Counted from the first letter of the stretch, positions 1-8,668 are shown. The stretch is 64,000 bases of DNA from Pedobacter quisquiliarum (GCF_014642175.1 NZ_BMIL01000005.1:62001-126000); one strand, 5' to 3'. A program made the numbers and translations. Notes: generated by a model not told the origin, from the letters alone.

Positions 1-936
1 CCCTGGGTAAAAAGTGCTGTCCCTCTGGCATTGGGTGACAATTACAATGGTGCTCGCATTGTAGGCACGGACACAAATTTTGTCAACCTGTATCAACTTA
101 AACTGGATAAAGGACGCATCTGGCATGCTGATTTTGAAGCCACCATTGGATCTGCTGTAGCTAGAGACCAGCACTTGAAGGTTGGTGATCAGTTTTATGG
201 CGCACATGGACTAAGCGGTGGCTCAGACATCCATAAAGCCAAAGCATACCGCATAACCGGCATCTTACAGCCAAAAGGGAATGTGACGGATAATTTGATT
301 CTGACTAACATATCCAGTATCTGGAAAATGCATGATGCCCATCATAAAGGGGAAGATCATGACCATGCAAATGAAGCTTCATCAGAAAATGAACATCAGG
401 AAATTACATCCCTTTTAATTCAATTTCGATCGCCAATGGCTGTGGCACTCTTTCCAAGGATGGTTAATGAATCTACGAATATGCAGGCCGCTTCACCTGC
501 ACAGGAAAGCACTCGTTTATTCTCCTTAATTGGCATTGGCGTAGACACATTGCAGTGGTTTGCAATCCTGATTATGTTTATAGCAGCCATTAGTGTTTTT
601 GTGAACCTTTACAACTCACTAAAGGATCGCAGCTACGACTTAGCTATAATGCGGACCCTAGGTGCTTCAAGAGGGAAGCTCTTTTTGATTGTCATCACAG
701 AAGGCATCGTATTAACAGTGGCTGGAGCTTTAATCGGCATCGCACTCGGGCATGCTGTTTTAGGAATAATCAGCCATTTTCAGGAAAGCAGCCAGGCCAA
801 ACTTAACGCGCTTTATTTTGTGCAAGCGGAAGTATACCTGCTCATCTCCGGGCTGGTACTAGGAATACTCGCATCCATCATCCCTTCCTGGCAAGCTTAC
901 AATGTCAACATCTCAGAAACGCTATCAAAGAACTAA
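1..936 (+). CDS. MacB/FtsX-type ABC transporter permease, 5' end outside window
   Basis: The frame is open from base 1, so the start and first membrane segment lie upstream. What remains is a periplasmic MacB-like core domain followed by three hydrophobic segments (about 535-615, 680-780, 835-900) and the motif RTLGASRGKLF, typical of FtsX-like permeases. The periplasmic part carries a His/Asp/Glu-rich stretch (about 331-400; HDAHHKGEDHDHANE), which looks metal-binding. It is followed at 23 bp by a DUF3299-like gene and then a DUF4625-like lipoprotein. MacB-type permease plus DUF3299 is the gene pairing of Zur-regulated zinc-uptake loci known in Pseudomonas (PA4063-PA4066), so a metal-transport role is inferred. 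The ATPase is expected upstream, outside the window. Confidence 0.85.
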   Translation, partial: PWVKSAVPLALGDNYNGARIVGTDTNFVNLYQLKLDKGRIWHADFEATIGSAVARDQHLKVGDQFYGAHGLSGGSDIHKAKAYRITGILQPKGNVTDNLILTNISSIWKMHDAHHKGEDHDHANEASSENEHQEITSLLIQFRSPMAVALFPRMVNESTNMQAASPAQESTRLFSLIGIGVDTLQWFAILIMFIAAISVFVNLYNSLKDRSYDLAIMRTLGASRGKLFLIVITEGIVLTVAGALIGIALGHAVLGIISHFQESSQAKLNALYFVQAEVYLLISGLVLGILASIIPSWQAYNVNISETLSKN

Positions 937-959
937 ACTTAATACAATCAATACTTCAA

Positions 960-1397
960 ATGAAAAAGCTGCTTTTAATAATACTTATGTTCAATGGCAT
1001 AATCGCAAAGGCCCAGCACGACCCATCTGATCAGATTTTCTCTTTCAACTGGGAGATTATAGGTGGAGTGGAATTTAAAATGGTTAAGAATAACCAGAGC
1101 TATGCCAAATTCACTCCGGAAATAAAAAGCCATGCTAACCGGACCTTTGAACTTGAAGGGTACATCGTTCCCATTAAAGACGGCATGAAGCAAACTAAAT
1201 TCATGCTTTCCACTTTGCCCATCAACCAATGCTTCTTTTGTGGACAAAATGGGGTTCCGATAATGGTTATGGTTGTCTTGAATGAGCCGGTTAAGTTTAC
1301 CTACGAGCCTATAAAAGTAAGGGGAACATTAAAACTAAGCGAGGCCAATGTCATGGATGCTCCCCCAATCACCCTAGTAAATGGGAAAGCGCTATAA
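960..1397 (+). CDS. Secreted DUF3299-like protein, putative metal-uptake accessory
   Basis: 145 aa with an N-terminal hydrophobic signal (KLLLIILMFNGIIAKAQ) that suggests export to the periplasm. The centre reads LEGYIVPI, then about 22 residues later NQCFFCGQN; the GY-V-P strand followed by a Cys motif resembles DUF3299, a family of periplasmic or lipoprotein partners of MacB-like transporters. The CxxC pair could bind metal or form a disulfide. It lies 23 bp after the permease and 39 bp before the DUF4625-like lipoprotein, so the three genes are probably co-transcribed. The family assignment comes from motif recall and is moderately sure; the metal role is inferred. Confidence 0.65.
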   Translation: MKKLLLIILMFNGIIAKAQHDPSDQIFSFNWEIIGGVEFKMVKNNQSYAKFTPEIKSHANRTFELEGYIVPIKDGMKQTKFMLSTLPINQCFFCGQNGVPIMVMVVLNEPVKFTYEPIKVRGTLKLSEANVMDAPPITLVNGKAL

Positions 1398-1436
1398 ACT
1401 TTTAAACCAATTAAATCAAATACTAACATCAAAGAA

Positions 1437-2357
1437 ATGAAGACAATTAAAACCCTGTTACTAATTTTTCTTTTTACTTCCACTTTCGTGGCCTGTAAAA
1501 AAGATAAGGTTGAAGCCGAACTTGCTTCGCCAATGATTGAAAATCTGGAAATCGGCTCTGGCAACAATGGGCAAGGCGTAATTGGAAGAGACTTCCATTT
1601 AGATATGGATGTGACCGCCGGCAATAAGATCAATACTGTTCAAGTGCAGATTAAACAAAGATCTGGAAATACGTATCCCAAAGAATGGTCCTTTGAGCTT
1701 ACCTGGATGGAATTCAAAGGTTTGAAAAACACAAATGTTCATAAACATTTTACCATCCCTGAAGATGCACCCATAGGGACCTATGATTTTATCATTAAAA
1801 TTGATGATGAAAACGGTTCCAGTAAAGAAGAAAAACACAACATAACACTTGTCAGTGCGGAAAGTCTTCCTGTTAATCCAGAGATGTACTCCTTAATGCT
1901 GGAGAAAGTTGACAAGGGATTTGTTTATATCCTCAACCGTGGATTCATGCTAGGAGATGATAAAGGTTATGCCAAAAACGAAAAACTCAAAGCGTTCGTT
2001 GATGTTAGCAAGGTGAAGGATCAGGGCATAATGTATACACTTTTGATTAAGAAAAGTGCAGGACATTTACCTGAATCCGTTGACAAAATAGACTTCTCAA
2101 AAGTTATTGTAACTGACTCTAGAGAGCACACCGGTCTAGCAGCCATAGAAACCTTCACCAATTATGTCGGTTTACCAGACTTCAGTCCAAAGGAATTCTC
2201 AATCGGAGCATCTCTTGACAACAATATTCCAGCAGGTAGAATTGATGGTGAAAAAGCGTGGGCAAATGGAGAGTATTTTTTTGGAGTTGTTTATACAAAC
2301 AAAACTCATAACATGAGCGCCCATTATTACATACCCCTCACTATTAGCGGTTTCTAG
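1437..2357 (+). CDS. DUF4625-like lipoprotein
   Basis: 306 aa lipoprotein precursor: Lys start, hydrophobic core and lipobox TFVAC with Cys20, then KKDK. Residues about 30-140 read PMIENLEIGSGNNGQG and GRDFHLDMDVTA, a pattern I recognise from DUF4625, an Ig-like fold in Bacteroidota lipoproteins; a second beta-rich stretch follows to the C terminus. It is the last gene of the permease/DUF3299 operon and is followed by a long imperfect hairpin. It probably sits in the outer membrane or periplasm and takes part in substrate capture for the transporter, but no ligand can be read from the sequence. Confidence 0.7.
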   Translation: MKTIKTLLLIFLFTSTFVACKKDKVEAELASPMIENLEIGSGNNGQGVIGRDFHLDMDVTAGNKINTVQVQIKQRSGNTYPKEWSFELTWMEFKGLKNTNVHKHFTIPEDAPIGTYDFIIKIDDENGSSKEEKHNITLVSAESLPVNPEMYSLMLEKVDKGFVYILNRGFMLGDDKGYAKNEKLKAFVDVSKVKDQGIMYTLLIKKSAGHLPESVDKIDFSKVIVTDSREHTGLAAIETFTNYVGLPDFSPKEFSIGASLDNNIPAGRIDGEKAWANGEYFFGVVYTNKTHNMSAHYYIPLTISGF

Positions 2358-2398
2358 GATTTGTAAAAGACTTTAAGCCGGGTGGTACAAATAAAATA

Positions 2399-2460
2399 GA
2401 AAGCTACACTAGTGATATCATGAAGTATTTATACATTCATATCTTAGCTGTAGCTTTTCT
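2399..2460 (+). terminator. Possible terminator hairpin after the DUF4625 operon
   Basis: Arms AAAGCTACA (2400-2408) and TGTAGCTTT (2449-2457) pair perfectly. Between them ATGAA/TTCAT and GTAT/ATAC add further pairing, giving a long imperfect stem ending in TTTTCTTGTT. It follows the operon by about 40 bp. Confidence 0.45.
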
Positions 2461-2482
2461 TGTTGCCAAAGACCAACGATGG

Positions 2483-2501
2483 TTTGTCTCAATAAACGAA
2501 G
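2483..2501 (+). repeat. Dispersed 19-bp motif, copy 1
   Basis: TTTGTCTCAATAAACGAAG. It matches 18 of 19 bases at 8636 and 17 of 19 at 9896, all three between genes. Origin unknown. Confidence 0.4.
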
Positions 2502-2732
2502 CTTAAGAACTCCCCTATCAGTTTGTAGCCATCTGAAATCATGTACCATTATAGTATACCGACCTAAATCGAGTATATTTTCTTTTAGATGTAGGTTTAC
2601 TCAGGTTATCCCAAATACAACAAAAAGAGAAGGAAGATTCTTACCTGTTAAGTAAATATATGATGTTCAATATTTTATAATGCTTTGCCATATTTGGCTC
2701 ACCAATAATCCTAAATAGGTAGGTATTCTAAA

Positions 2733-2987
2733 TCATCTTTTTGGTATGGTAAACCAGAATGTGGAGCCATTTCCCATTTCACTTTCTACACCAATTTTTC
2801 CATTATGTTTCCGGATGATTTCAGCCGATATATATAGACCAAGTCCTAGGCCATGGTTGTTCATTCCAGATTCTCTCACCTGGTAGTACGCTTCAAACAG
2901 TAGCGGAAGTTTATCCTTAGAAATACCCCTGCCTTGGTCAATGACAGCTATTTTGACGTAATCAGCTTGTTCCTCTACGGCTATCAC
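2733..2987 (-). CDS. Histidine kinase ATP-binding fragment (C-terminal part of a split kinase)
   Basis: 84 aa opening with GTG and carrying the G1 box (DQGRGIS), F box (LFEAYY) and G2 box (HGLGLGLYISAEIIRKHNG) of a HATPase_c domain, ending in GSTFWFTIPKR, a normal kinase C terminus. It lacks the N box, which lies in the upstream frame (2984-3889). The upstream stop and this GTG overlap as GTGA. Adding one A to the AAA run at about 2988-2990 would fuse the frames into KKIVIAVEE, giving a complete kinase. It is therefore most likely the lost end of one gene (frameshift or sequencing error), though translational coupling of two chains is formally possible. Confidence 0.7.
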   Translation of the reverse strand: MIAVEEQADYVKIAVIDQGRGISKDKLPLLFEAYYQVRESGMNNHGLGLGLYISAEIIRKHNGKIGVESEMGNGSTFWFTIPKR

Positions 2988-3889
2988 AATTTCTTAGATT
3001 CAGGTGCATATTTTACAGCATTGTTTACTAAGTTTATTAGAACCTGTTCCAGTTTTTGTTCATCTGCACTGACCTTAAGTTCAACATCTCCTTTATAAGT
3101 AAGGCTATACTTCCCCTCTGATTGTATATGCGTGCAGCAATTTTCTACCAACTTAGAGATATTGAAACTAGAAATGTTCAAGTTGAGCTGGCCTTTGCTT
3201 ATTTTGGTTGAATCGAGTAGATCGTTGACTAGCAACCCCAGCTTGTTTATGCTATGATTTGCACTTGATGATAGTTTGATCAACTTATCAGAAATTACCC
3301 TCTCATTTTCAATAATTCGGTTCATGATCTGCAAATAGGCCTGCAGGCTTGTTAAAGGTGTTTTAAGCTCGTGACTGGCTATGCTGATAAAGTTTTCTCT
3401 ATCCTCCTTTAGCTTATGCTGCACCGAAATATCTTCTATGATCGTATACCCCAAAGTGTCATCATGGTCGGTAAATAAGATTGAGGTGACCTGGCACCAA
3501 AAGATGCAGCCATCTTTTCGCCTAAGGCAGGTCTCCAAACTAAAAAATGGCATTCTAGCATGCCACAATTTGCTTTGAAGTAATTTCCAATGTTCCTGAT
3601 AACCTTCCGGAACGTAATCCATAATACGGGTTCCGATTATCTCTTCTTTTTGATCATAACCCAACATGGCCACAAGGGCACTATTAACCTGTAATATCTT
3701 TAAATCGGAAGTAATAATTATGTTCCCGAGCCTAGAATTTTCAAAGACCGTTCTAAAACGGACCTGGCTCTGCTGGTAGGCTGCCTGGTGTTGATTAGCA
3801 AGAGCAACTAAACGTTTATCAGATTTTAGACGTTCAATTTCGGCCCTTAAGGACTGTATTTCTTTTTTTAGAAAGTCGATATTTTCCAT
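2984..3889 (-). CDS. PAS sensor histidine kinase, truncated by a frameshift
   Basis: 301 aa. A coiled coil of about 40 residues is followed by a PAS domain (about 42-160), a HisKA dimerisation domain with H box FISIASHELKTPL (His about 173) and the N box LVNNAVKYAPES, where the frame ends. No membrane segment is visible, so it is probably cytosolic. The G boxes lie in another frame at 2733-2987. The PAS region is clearly paralogous to that of the kinase at 15150-16592 (shared SDLKIL-VN-ALV--LGY and EEIIGT-IM-Y). A palindrome TGCCTTTTAAAGGCA covers its ribosome-binding region (3891-3905). As read it cannot bind ATP normally. No response regulator is nearby. Confidence 0.75.
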   Translation of the reverse strand: MENIDFLKKEIQSLRAEIERLKSDKRLVALANQHQAAYQQSQVRFRTVFENSRLGNIIITSDLKILQVNSALVAMLGYDQKEEIIGTRIMDYVPEGYQEHWKLLQSKLWHARMPFFSLETCLRRKDGCIFWCQVTSILFTDHDDTLGYTIIEDISVQHKLKEDRENFISIASHELKTPLTSLQAYLQIMNRIIENERVISDKLIKLSSSANHSINKLGLLVNDLLDSTKISKGQLNLNISSFNISKLVENCCTHIQSEGKYSLTYKGDVELKVSADEQKLEQVLINLVNNAVKYAPESKKL

Positions 3890-4129
3890 ATGCCTTTAAA
3901 AGGCACCAAGCCTAATTTTAGGATGAGAAATAGATGTTTAGTGAGCGTATTTGGCAGAATATTAAAATTTACTATCACCCTTAATCATTAGGGGCAAGCA
4001 CTATACAAAAGTAAGATTTTTCATTTTAATTGCTTTATGTCTGGTGCTATTAACAGATGGTTGACGTTTAGTTTGCAATCTACACTCCCATTTTCAACCA
4101 TGGGCGCCGCAATAAAAATCTACACACTA

Positions 4130-4305
4130 TTACTTTGCGTTCTTTTTCTCTGTTACCTCGGTTCTAATATCTTGGGATAATACCTTTAGATCCCGCATTG
4201 CTTTTCTGAGACACGTTCCTGCAGCACCGTTTGCACCGTCATAAAATTTTAATGCATCTGCTTCGATTTTTGACACAATTTCTTCAAATTTCTGAAATTT
4301 GCCAT
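4130..4305 (-). pseudogene. Histone-H1-like protein gene with one-base deletion
   Basis: Minus-strand codons from about 4295 to the stop at 4130 encode FEEIVSKIEADALKFYDG, then NGAAGTCLRKAMRDLKVL and TEVTEKKNAK. This matches the small Bacteroidota histone-H1-like family (about 58 aa; usual core EADAEKFYxKGNxAAGTRxRKxMQxLK). No start codon exists in this frame. The ATG at 4305-4303 starts MANF in another frame; one extra A in its GCAAATTT run gives MAKFQKFEE and an in-frame 58-aa protein. It is therefore either a pseudogene or an assembly error. The usual Arg of AAGTR is Cys here. Such proteins are thought to bind DNA. Confidence 0.7.
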
Positions 4306-4455
4306 TTTCTTTCTATTAAAATTGGATGATAATAGGTTTCTTGGTGATGAACCATCAGCTAATGCAAATTAAATTCTGCATGCTTATTCTTTAACAAAGC
4401 CTTTGACCTTGAGATGTTGAGTTTAAATTTCTCAACTTGCTGTATCACACAGTGC

Positions 4456-4483
4456 AGATAAAACAAATCCTTATGTTTTATCT
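4456..4483. repeat. Perfect 9-bp inverted repeat upstream of a kinase gene
   Basis: Arms AGATAAAAC (4456-4464) and GTTTTATCT (4475-4483) with a 10-nt spacer, ending 25 bp before the kinase start. It could be an operator or a leader hairpin; no regulator is known. Confidence 0.4.
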
Positions 4484-4508
4484 TTATCAGAATACCCTAT
4501 AATTGAGT

Positions 4509-6908
4509 ATGAATAACTTTTCGCATAAAGCTTCTTTAGATGAGCAAAGGGTTGCTGCAAGTGAGGCGCGATTTAGAGCGCTGGTTACCGCTACTTCCGA
4601 CGTCATATACTCCTTGAGTGCTGACTGGAAAATAATGCATGAACTTGATGGCCGCGGCTTTTTAAAGGATGCTCAAGAACCAACAACAGATTGGATGTTA
4701 GATAACATTTATCCTGAAGATCTGAAGATGGTAAAAGAAGCGATCAGCGATGCGATAGCAGAAAAGAAGATATTTCAACTTGAACATCGGGTATTGCGTG
4801 CAGATCGTACCCCGGGATGGACATTTTCCCGTGCAGTACCTATTTTGAACGACCAGGGAGAAATCATTGAATGGTTTGGTACAGCCAGTGATATTACTGG
4901 CCGTAAACAAGCAGAAGAGGCCCTGAAAGAAACCAGAGCGCGGTCAGATCAGCAGAAACGGTTGTATGAGACCGTACTATCAAGCATCCCGGATTTGATG
5001 TATGTTTTTGATCTAAATTATAGATTTTCTTATGCTAATGACGCCCTAATAACCATGCTGGGCAGAAACTGGAATGAAATTATCGGAAAAAGACTGCATG
5101 AGAATGGATATGCGCCCTGGCATGCAGAAATGCATGAGCGGGAATTTGATCAGATCAAGACAACCAAGCAGCCAATACGCGGAGAAGTATCTTTCTCGCA
5201 TGCAAGTTTAGGTCCTAGGGTATATGATTACATCCTCATGCCGGTCTTTGATGAGCAAGGTGAAGTTGAAGCAATAGCTGGTGCCACTCGAGATATAACC
5301 GAACGCAAGCAGTGGGAAGATTCACTTGCACAAAGCTCAGTAAAATTACAAACACTTAATGAGGAACTAGCGGCAACCAATGAGGAACTAGAAGCGTCCA
5401 ATGAAGAACTTATTCACACAAACAAAGCATTTGCCCTAGTTAATCAGAACCTCACCAAAGCTCATCAAAAAATCGAAGAAGATCAGGTCGCCTATCATCT
5501 GGCAATAAGTGCGGCAAACTTTGGCACCTGGCACCTTAATTCAGTAACGCTTGAATTTATTGCAGATAACCGTTTAAAGGAATTATATGGGTTTCATCCA
5601 GAAGAACCCTTCTCCATTGAGCAGGCATTAATGCAGATAGATGGCGAATACCGCGATTTTGTTAAGGCCAAGGTTGAAAACGCAATGTTTCATGGTGGCG
5701 ATTATGACATTACTTATCCTGTCATAGGCATGCATGACAAACGTCTACGGTGGCTTTGTGCAATTGGAAATTTAAAAATGGATCCCTCGGGTACATTCTC
5801 AGCTTTTACCGGGGTTATAATGGATATAACAGAGCAGCATCTATCCGCGGCTGAAATCAAGCGTGCGGAAGAAAACCTTCGCATGGCGATTGATGCTGCC
5901 GGATTAGGCACCTTTTACATCAATGTTCAAGATCGAAGCCTCAAGGCATCTCCAAAGGTGAAGGAGTTCTTTGGTTTTCCTTTGGAGGCAGAAGTATCCT
6001 ACTATGAAGCTATTAACCAAATCCATCCTGATTACCAATTGGAGGCTGCTGCTGTTTTTGAATCCGCTATTACCAACCATTCCAGACTAGACATAGAGTA
6101 CCCCATTATTGGCTATCAGGATGGCAAGATCCGGTGGATACGTGGAATTGGAGAAATCCAGCAAGCCGATGATGGAGATTATCTCGCTGGTGTACTTCAT
6201 GAAATAACCGAACAAAAGTTAAATGAAATCCGTAAAAACGATTTTATTGGAATGGTAAGTCACGAACTCAGGACACCACTTACATCTATGAAGGGCTATA
6301 TTCAGCTATTGCAAATTAGACTTAAAAATCAGCAGGATAATTTTATTGACGTTGCCTTGAAAAAAGCGAATGCGCAGGTTACTAAAATGACAAGCATGAT
6401 CAATGGATTTTTAAATATTTCCATGTTGGAATCAGGTAAAATAACGCTTGATCAAGAAACTTTTGATCTGGCAACCTTAGTTAAAGAGATAGAAGATGAG
6501 GTAGTTGCTACTCTTGGCAGTCACAAATTTGTATTTGAACCCATTCAATCTAATCTGGTTAACGCAGATCGAAACAAGATTACTCAAGTCATCCATAACC
6601 TTATAGCCAACGCAGTGAAGTATTCACCGCTTGGCACCACTATTCATGTTGCTTGTTCTTTACATAATAATACAGCAAAAGTTAGTGTCAAGGATCAGGG
6701 AATAGGCATAAAACAAGAAGATTTAACCAAAGTGTTTCAACGATACTACCGCGTAGAAGGTTTACATATGAATTCAACATCAGGATTTGGAATCGGTTTA
6801 TATCTATGTGCTGAGATTATTGGGTGGCACAAAGGGGCAATTTGGGCTGAAAGCACGCTTGGAGAGGGATCTACATTTACCTTCACTCTGCCTGGTGTAG
6901 GAGGCTAA
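4509..6908 (+). CDS. Multi-PAS sensor histidine kinase
   Basis: 799 aa from ATG 4509; a TTG two codons earlier (4503) is the alternative. There are four PAS/PAC units (about 20-140, 150-270, 325-445, 455-570), the first two separated from the last two by a coiled coil with three NEEL heptads (about 283-310). HisKA follows with H box VSHELRTPL (His about 585), then HATPase_c with N box (NLIANAVKYSP), G1 (KDQGIGI) and G2 (GFGIGLYLCAEII). There is no membrane segment, receiver domain or HAMP. It probably senses an intracellular or membrane-permeant signal, possibly through a PAS-bound cofactor. No partner response regulator is adjacent, so its output is unknown. Confidence 0.9.
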   Translation: MNNFSHKASLDEQRVAASEARFRALVTATSDVIYSLSADWKIMHELDGRGFLKDAQEPTTDWMLDNIYPEDLKMVKEAISDAIAEKKIFQLEHRVLRADRTPGWTFSRAVPILNDQGEIIEWFGTASDITGRKQAEEALKETRARSDQQKRLYETVLSSIPDLMYVFDLNYRFSYANDALITMLGRNWNEIIGKRLHENGYAPWHAEMHEREFDQIKTTKQPIRGEVSFSHASLGPRVYDYILMPVFDEQGEVEAIAGATRDITERKQWEDSLAQSSVKLQTLNEELAATNEELEASNEELIHTNKAFALVNQNLTKAHQKIEEDQVAYHLAISAANFGTWHLNSVTLEFIADNRLKELYGFHPEEPFSIEQALMQIDGEYRDFVKAKVENAMFHGGDYDITYPVIGMHDKRLRWLCAIGNLKMDPSGTFSAFTGVIMDITEQHLSAAEIKRAEENLRMAIDAAGLGTFYINVQDRSLKASPKVKEFFGFPLEAEVSYYEAINQIHPDYQLEAAAVFESAITNHSRLDIEYPIIGYQDGKIRWIRGIGEIQQADDGDYLAGVLHEITEQKLNEIRKNDFIGMVSHELRTPLTSMKGYIQLLQIRLKNQQDNFIDVALKKANAQVTKMTSMINGFLNISMLESGKITLDQETFDLATLVKEIEDEVVATLGSHKFVFEPIQSNLVNADRNKITQVIHNLIANAVKYSPLGTTIHVACSLHNNTAKVSVKDQGIGIKQEDLTKVFQRYYRVEGLHMNSTSGFGIGLYLCAEIIGWHKGAIWAESTLGEGSTFTFTLPGVGG

Positions 6909-7094
6909 ATTGATTATAGAAGGGAAATTGCAGTATTAGGAAGAAATTATTAAAAGAAAACTAATTAATTAATGATAGATACCACTACTTGTGAACTTAT
7001 CCTTGCTAAATTGTTAACGTACCACCACCAGATAATAGGCGACAGCTACTTGCCTAGGTGACCTATTCAAACCAAACGCATAATCCCGGGTTTA

Positions 7095-8546
7095 ATGTTA
7101 ATGCAGAATGAAGATAATTACCTAACCGCTGAGCTCAGCGATTTAATAATACAGAGTTTAGCAGATTACGCGGTTTTCACAACTGATAAGAGCGGGCACA
7201 TAACTACATGGAGCAACGGAGCTGAGAAAGTCTTACACTATAAACAAGCAGACATAATTGGCAAAAATGCTGACATTTTATATACTCCTGAAGATAGAGA
7301 AATGCTTGTACCTGCTATTGAACTTGGTACTGCACTAAGAGAGGGAAGGGCCCTCGACGAGCGATTTCACGTAAAGAACGGAGGCCATAGGTTTTGGGCT
7401 AGTGGAGTTGTGTTTCCTCTGTTTGACAAAGCACAGCAGCATATCGGCTTTACTAAGATCATGCGGAATATTTCTGAAAAGGAACAGGCCGATATTAATA
7501 TCAATGAAGAAAGAGAGCTGGCCAAAACTATTGTGCAGTCATATACCGAGCCTATAGTAATGCTCAATACGAACCTGGAAATTATAAATGCAAGTTCTTC
7601 ATTTTTGAAGCTGTTTAACCTTGAACAAATGTCCTTTGTTATCGGGAAAAAGTTCTTCGACGTAATTGATGCCGGCCTCAATGTTGCGCAATTGCGTACG
7701 TTAATTGATGAAACTCTAAAATCCCATAAATTTCACTCAAGCTTTAACGTTCAGTTTAACCATCCCCAGAGTGGCGTAAGATCAATGAGCGTTAAGCCTC
7801 GCAGGATATATCAACCACCAAACTTGATGTTTAGCCTGGAATTTGAAGACTGGGTGAAAAGCAAAGATCTGGCAAAAGAACAAGAAGTTTTCATTTCAAT
7901 TGCCTCTCATGAGATAAAGACCCCGATTTCAGTCATAAAGGCATATACACAGATTGTTCAAAGGGAACTCCAGGATGCGAAGCCCATTGTCAAAAAAGCA
8001 GTAAATAAAATTAGTGAGCAGGTCAGTCACATGAGTGCTTTAATATCTGCGCTGCTTGATACAACCAGAATGACTACGGGCAAACTGACGCTTAACCAGG
8101 AAGCGCTCAACCTTTGTAGTCTGGTGCATGATGTAGCTGGAGCATTTGAAGCCAGTCAATCTTCTCACCAGATTATATTCAAAGAAGAAGATAATGGTGT
8201 GGTATATGTAGATAGAATCCAAATTGGAAGCGTGATTACTAATTTATTATCAAATGCTGTAAAATATTCACCTGGGCAGACCCAAATTGTTGTGCGCACA
8301 GAGGCAGACGAAAGCAGCGTTAAGGTAAGTGTTCAGGATTTCGGCCTGGGCATTGCAGATCAGGAGCAAAGTCAGTTGTTTCAACGTTTCGGCCGCACTG
8401 GATCAATAAAAAAGACAGACATACCTGGTCATGGTTTAGGACTTCATCTTTCCAAAGAAATCATTGAGCTACATGGTGGTGATTTAGGTTTTACTTCCGT
8501 TGAAGGGAAGGGATCTCTATTCTACTTTACTCTGCCGTCCTATTAA
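7095..8546 (+). CDS. PAS sensor histidine kinase
   Basis: 483 aa from ATG 7095 (ATG 7101 is also possible). A well-preserved PAS/PAC (about 8-130; SLADYAVFTTDKSGHITTW, then FTKIMRNISEKEQA) is followed by a second, weaker PAS (about 145-250), HisKA with H box IASHEIKTPISVIKAY (His about 272), and HATPase_c with N box (NLLSNAVKYSPG), G1 (VQDFGLGIA) and G2 (GHGLGLHLSKEIIELHGG). No membrane segment or receiver domain. It lies 186 bp after the four-PAS kinase in the same direction, so it may have its own promoter. It is the third orphan kinase in a row. Confidence 0.9.
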   Translation: MLMQNEDNYLTAELSDLIIQSLADYAVFTTDKSGHITTWSNGAEKVLHYKQADIIGKNADILYTPEDREMLVPAIELGTALREGRALDERFHVKNGGHRFWASGVVFPLFDKAQQHIGFTKIMRNISEKEQADININEERELAKTIVQSYTEPIVMLNTNLEIINASSSFLKLFNLEQMSFVIGKKFFDVIDAGLNVAQLRTLIDETLKSHKFHSSFNVQFNHPQSGVRSMSVKPRRIYQPPNLMFSLEFEDWVKSKDLAKEQEVFISIASHEIKTPISVIKAYTQIVQRELQDAKPIVKKAVNKISEQVSHMSALISALLDTTRMTTGKLTLNQEALNLCSLVHDVAGAFEASQSSHQIIFKEEDNGVVYVDRIQIGSVITNLLSNAVKYSPGQTQIVVRTEADESSVKVSVQDFGLGIADQEQSQLFQRFGRTGSIKKTDIPGHGLGLHLSKEIIELHGGDLGFTSVEGKGSLFYFTLPSY

Positions 8547-8635
8547 CAATATTATAATTGTTTCTTGCTATGTAAAGAACATATGTAGCCGCCTTACGAT
8601 TGTAAGAATTACTAAACAGTAGGCGCTTGCTAACA

Positions 8636-8654
8636 TTTGTCTCAATAAAGGAAG
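8636..8654 (+). repeat. Dispersed 19-bp motif, copy 2
   Basis: TTTGTCTCAATAAAGGAAG, one mismatch from the copy at 2483. Its last bases form the left arm of the terminator hairpin at 8647-8668. Confidence 0.4.
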
Positions 8655-8668
8655 CATTAGCTTCCTTT
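8647..8668. terminator. Bidirectional hairpin between convergent genes
   Basis: Perfect 9-bp stem AAAGGAAGC / GCTTCCTTT with loop ATTA, between the kinase ending at 8546 and the minus-strand gene ending at 8668. The T-tracts are short. Confidence 0.6.

Larger units (their letters stand above)
2358..2732. other. Intergenic region without a recognisable gene
   Basis: 375 bp, A+T-rich, between a plus-strand operon end and the 3' end of a minus-strand kinase fragment. It holds the hairpin at 2399-2460 and one copy of a dispersed 19-bp motif (2483-2501). I see no convincing ORF, tRNA or other element in the rest. Confidence 0.7.
3890..4502. other. Long intergenic region around the histone-H1-like pseudogene
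   Basis: 613 bp between divergently oriented kinase genes. It contains the frameshifted histone-H1-like gene (4130-4305, minus) and an inverted repeat (4456-4483). The stretches 3906-4129 and 4306-4455 are A+T-rich and show no other gene. Confidence 0.7.
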
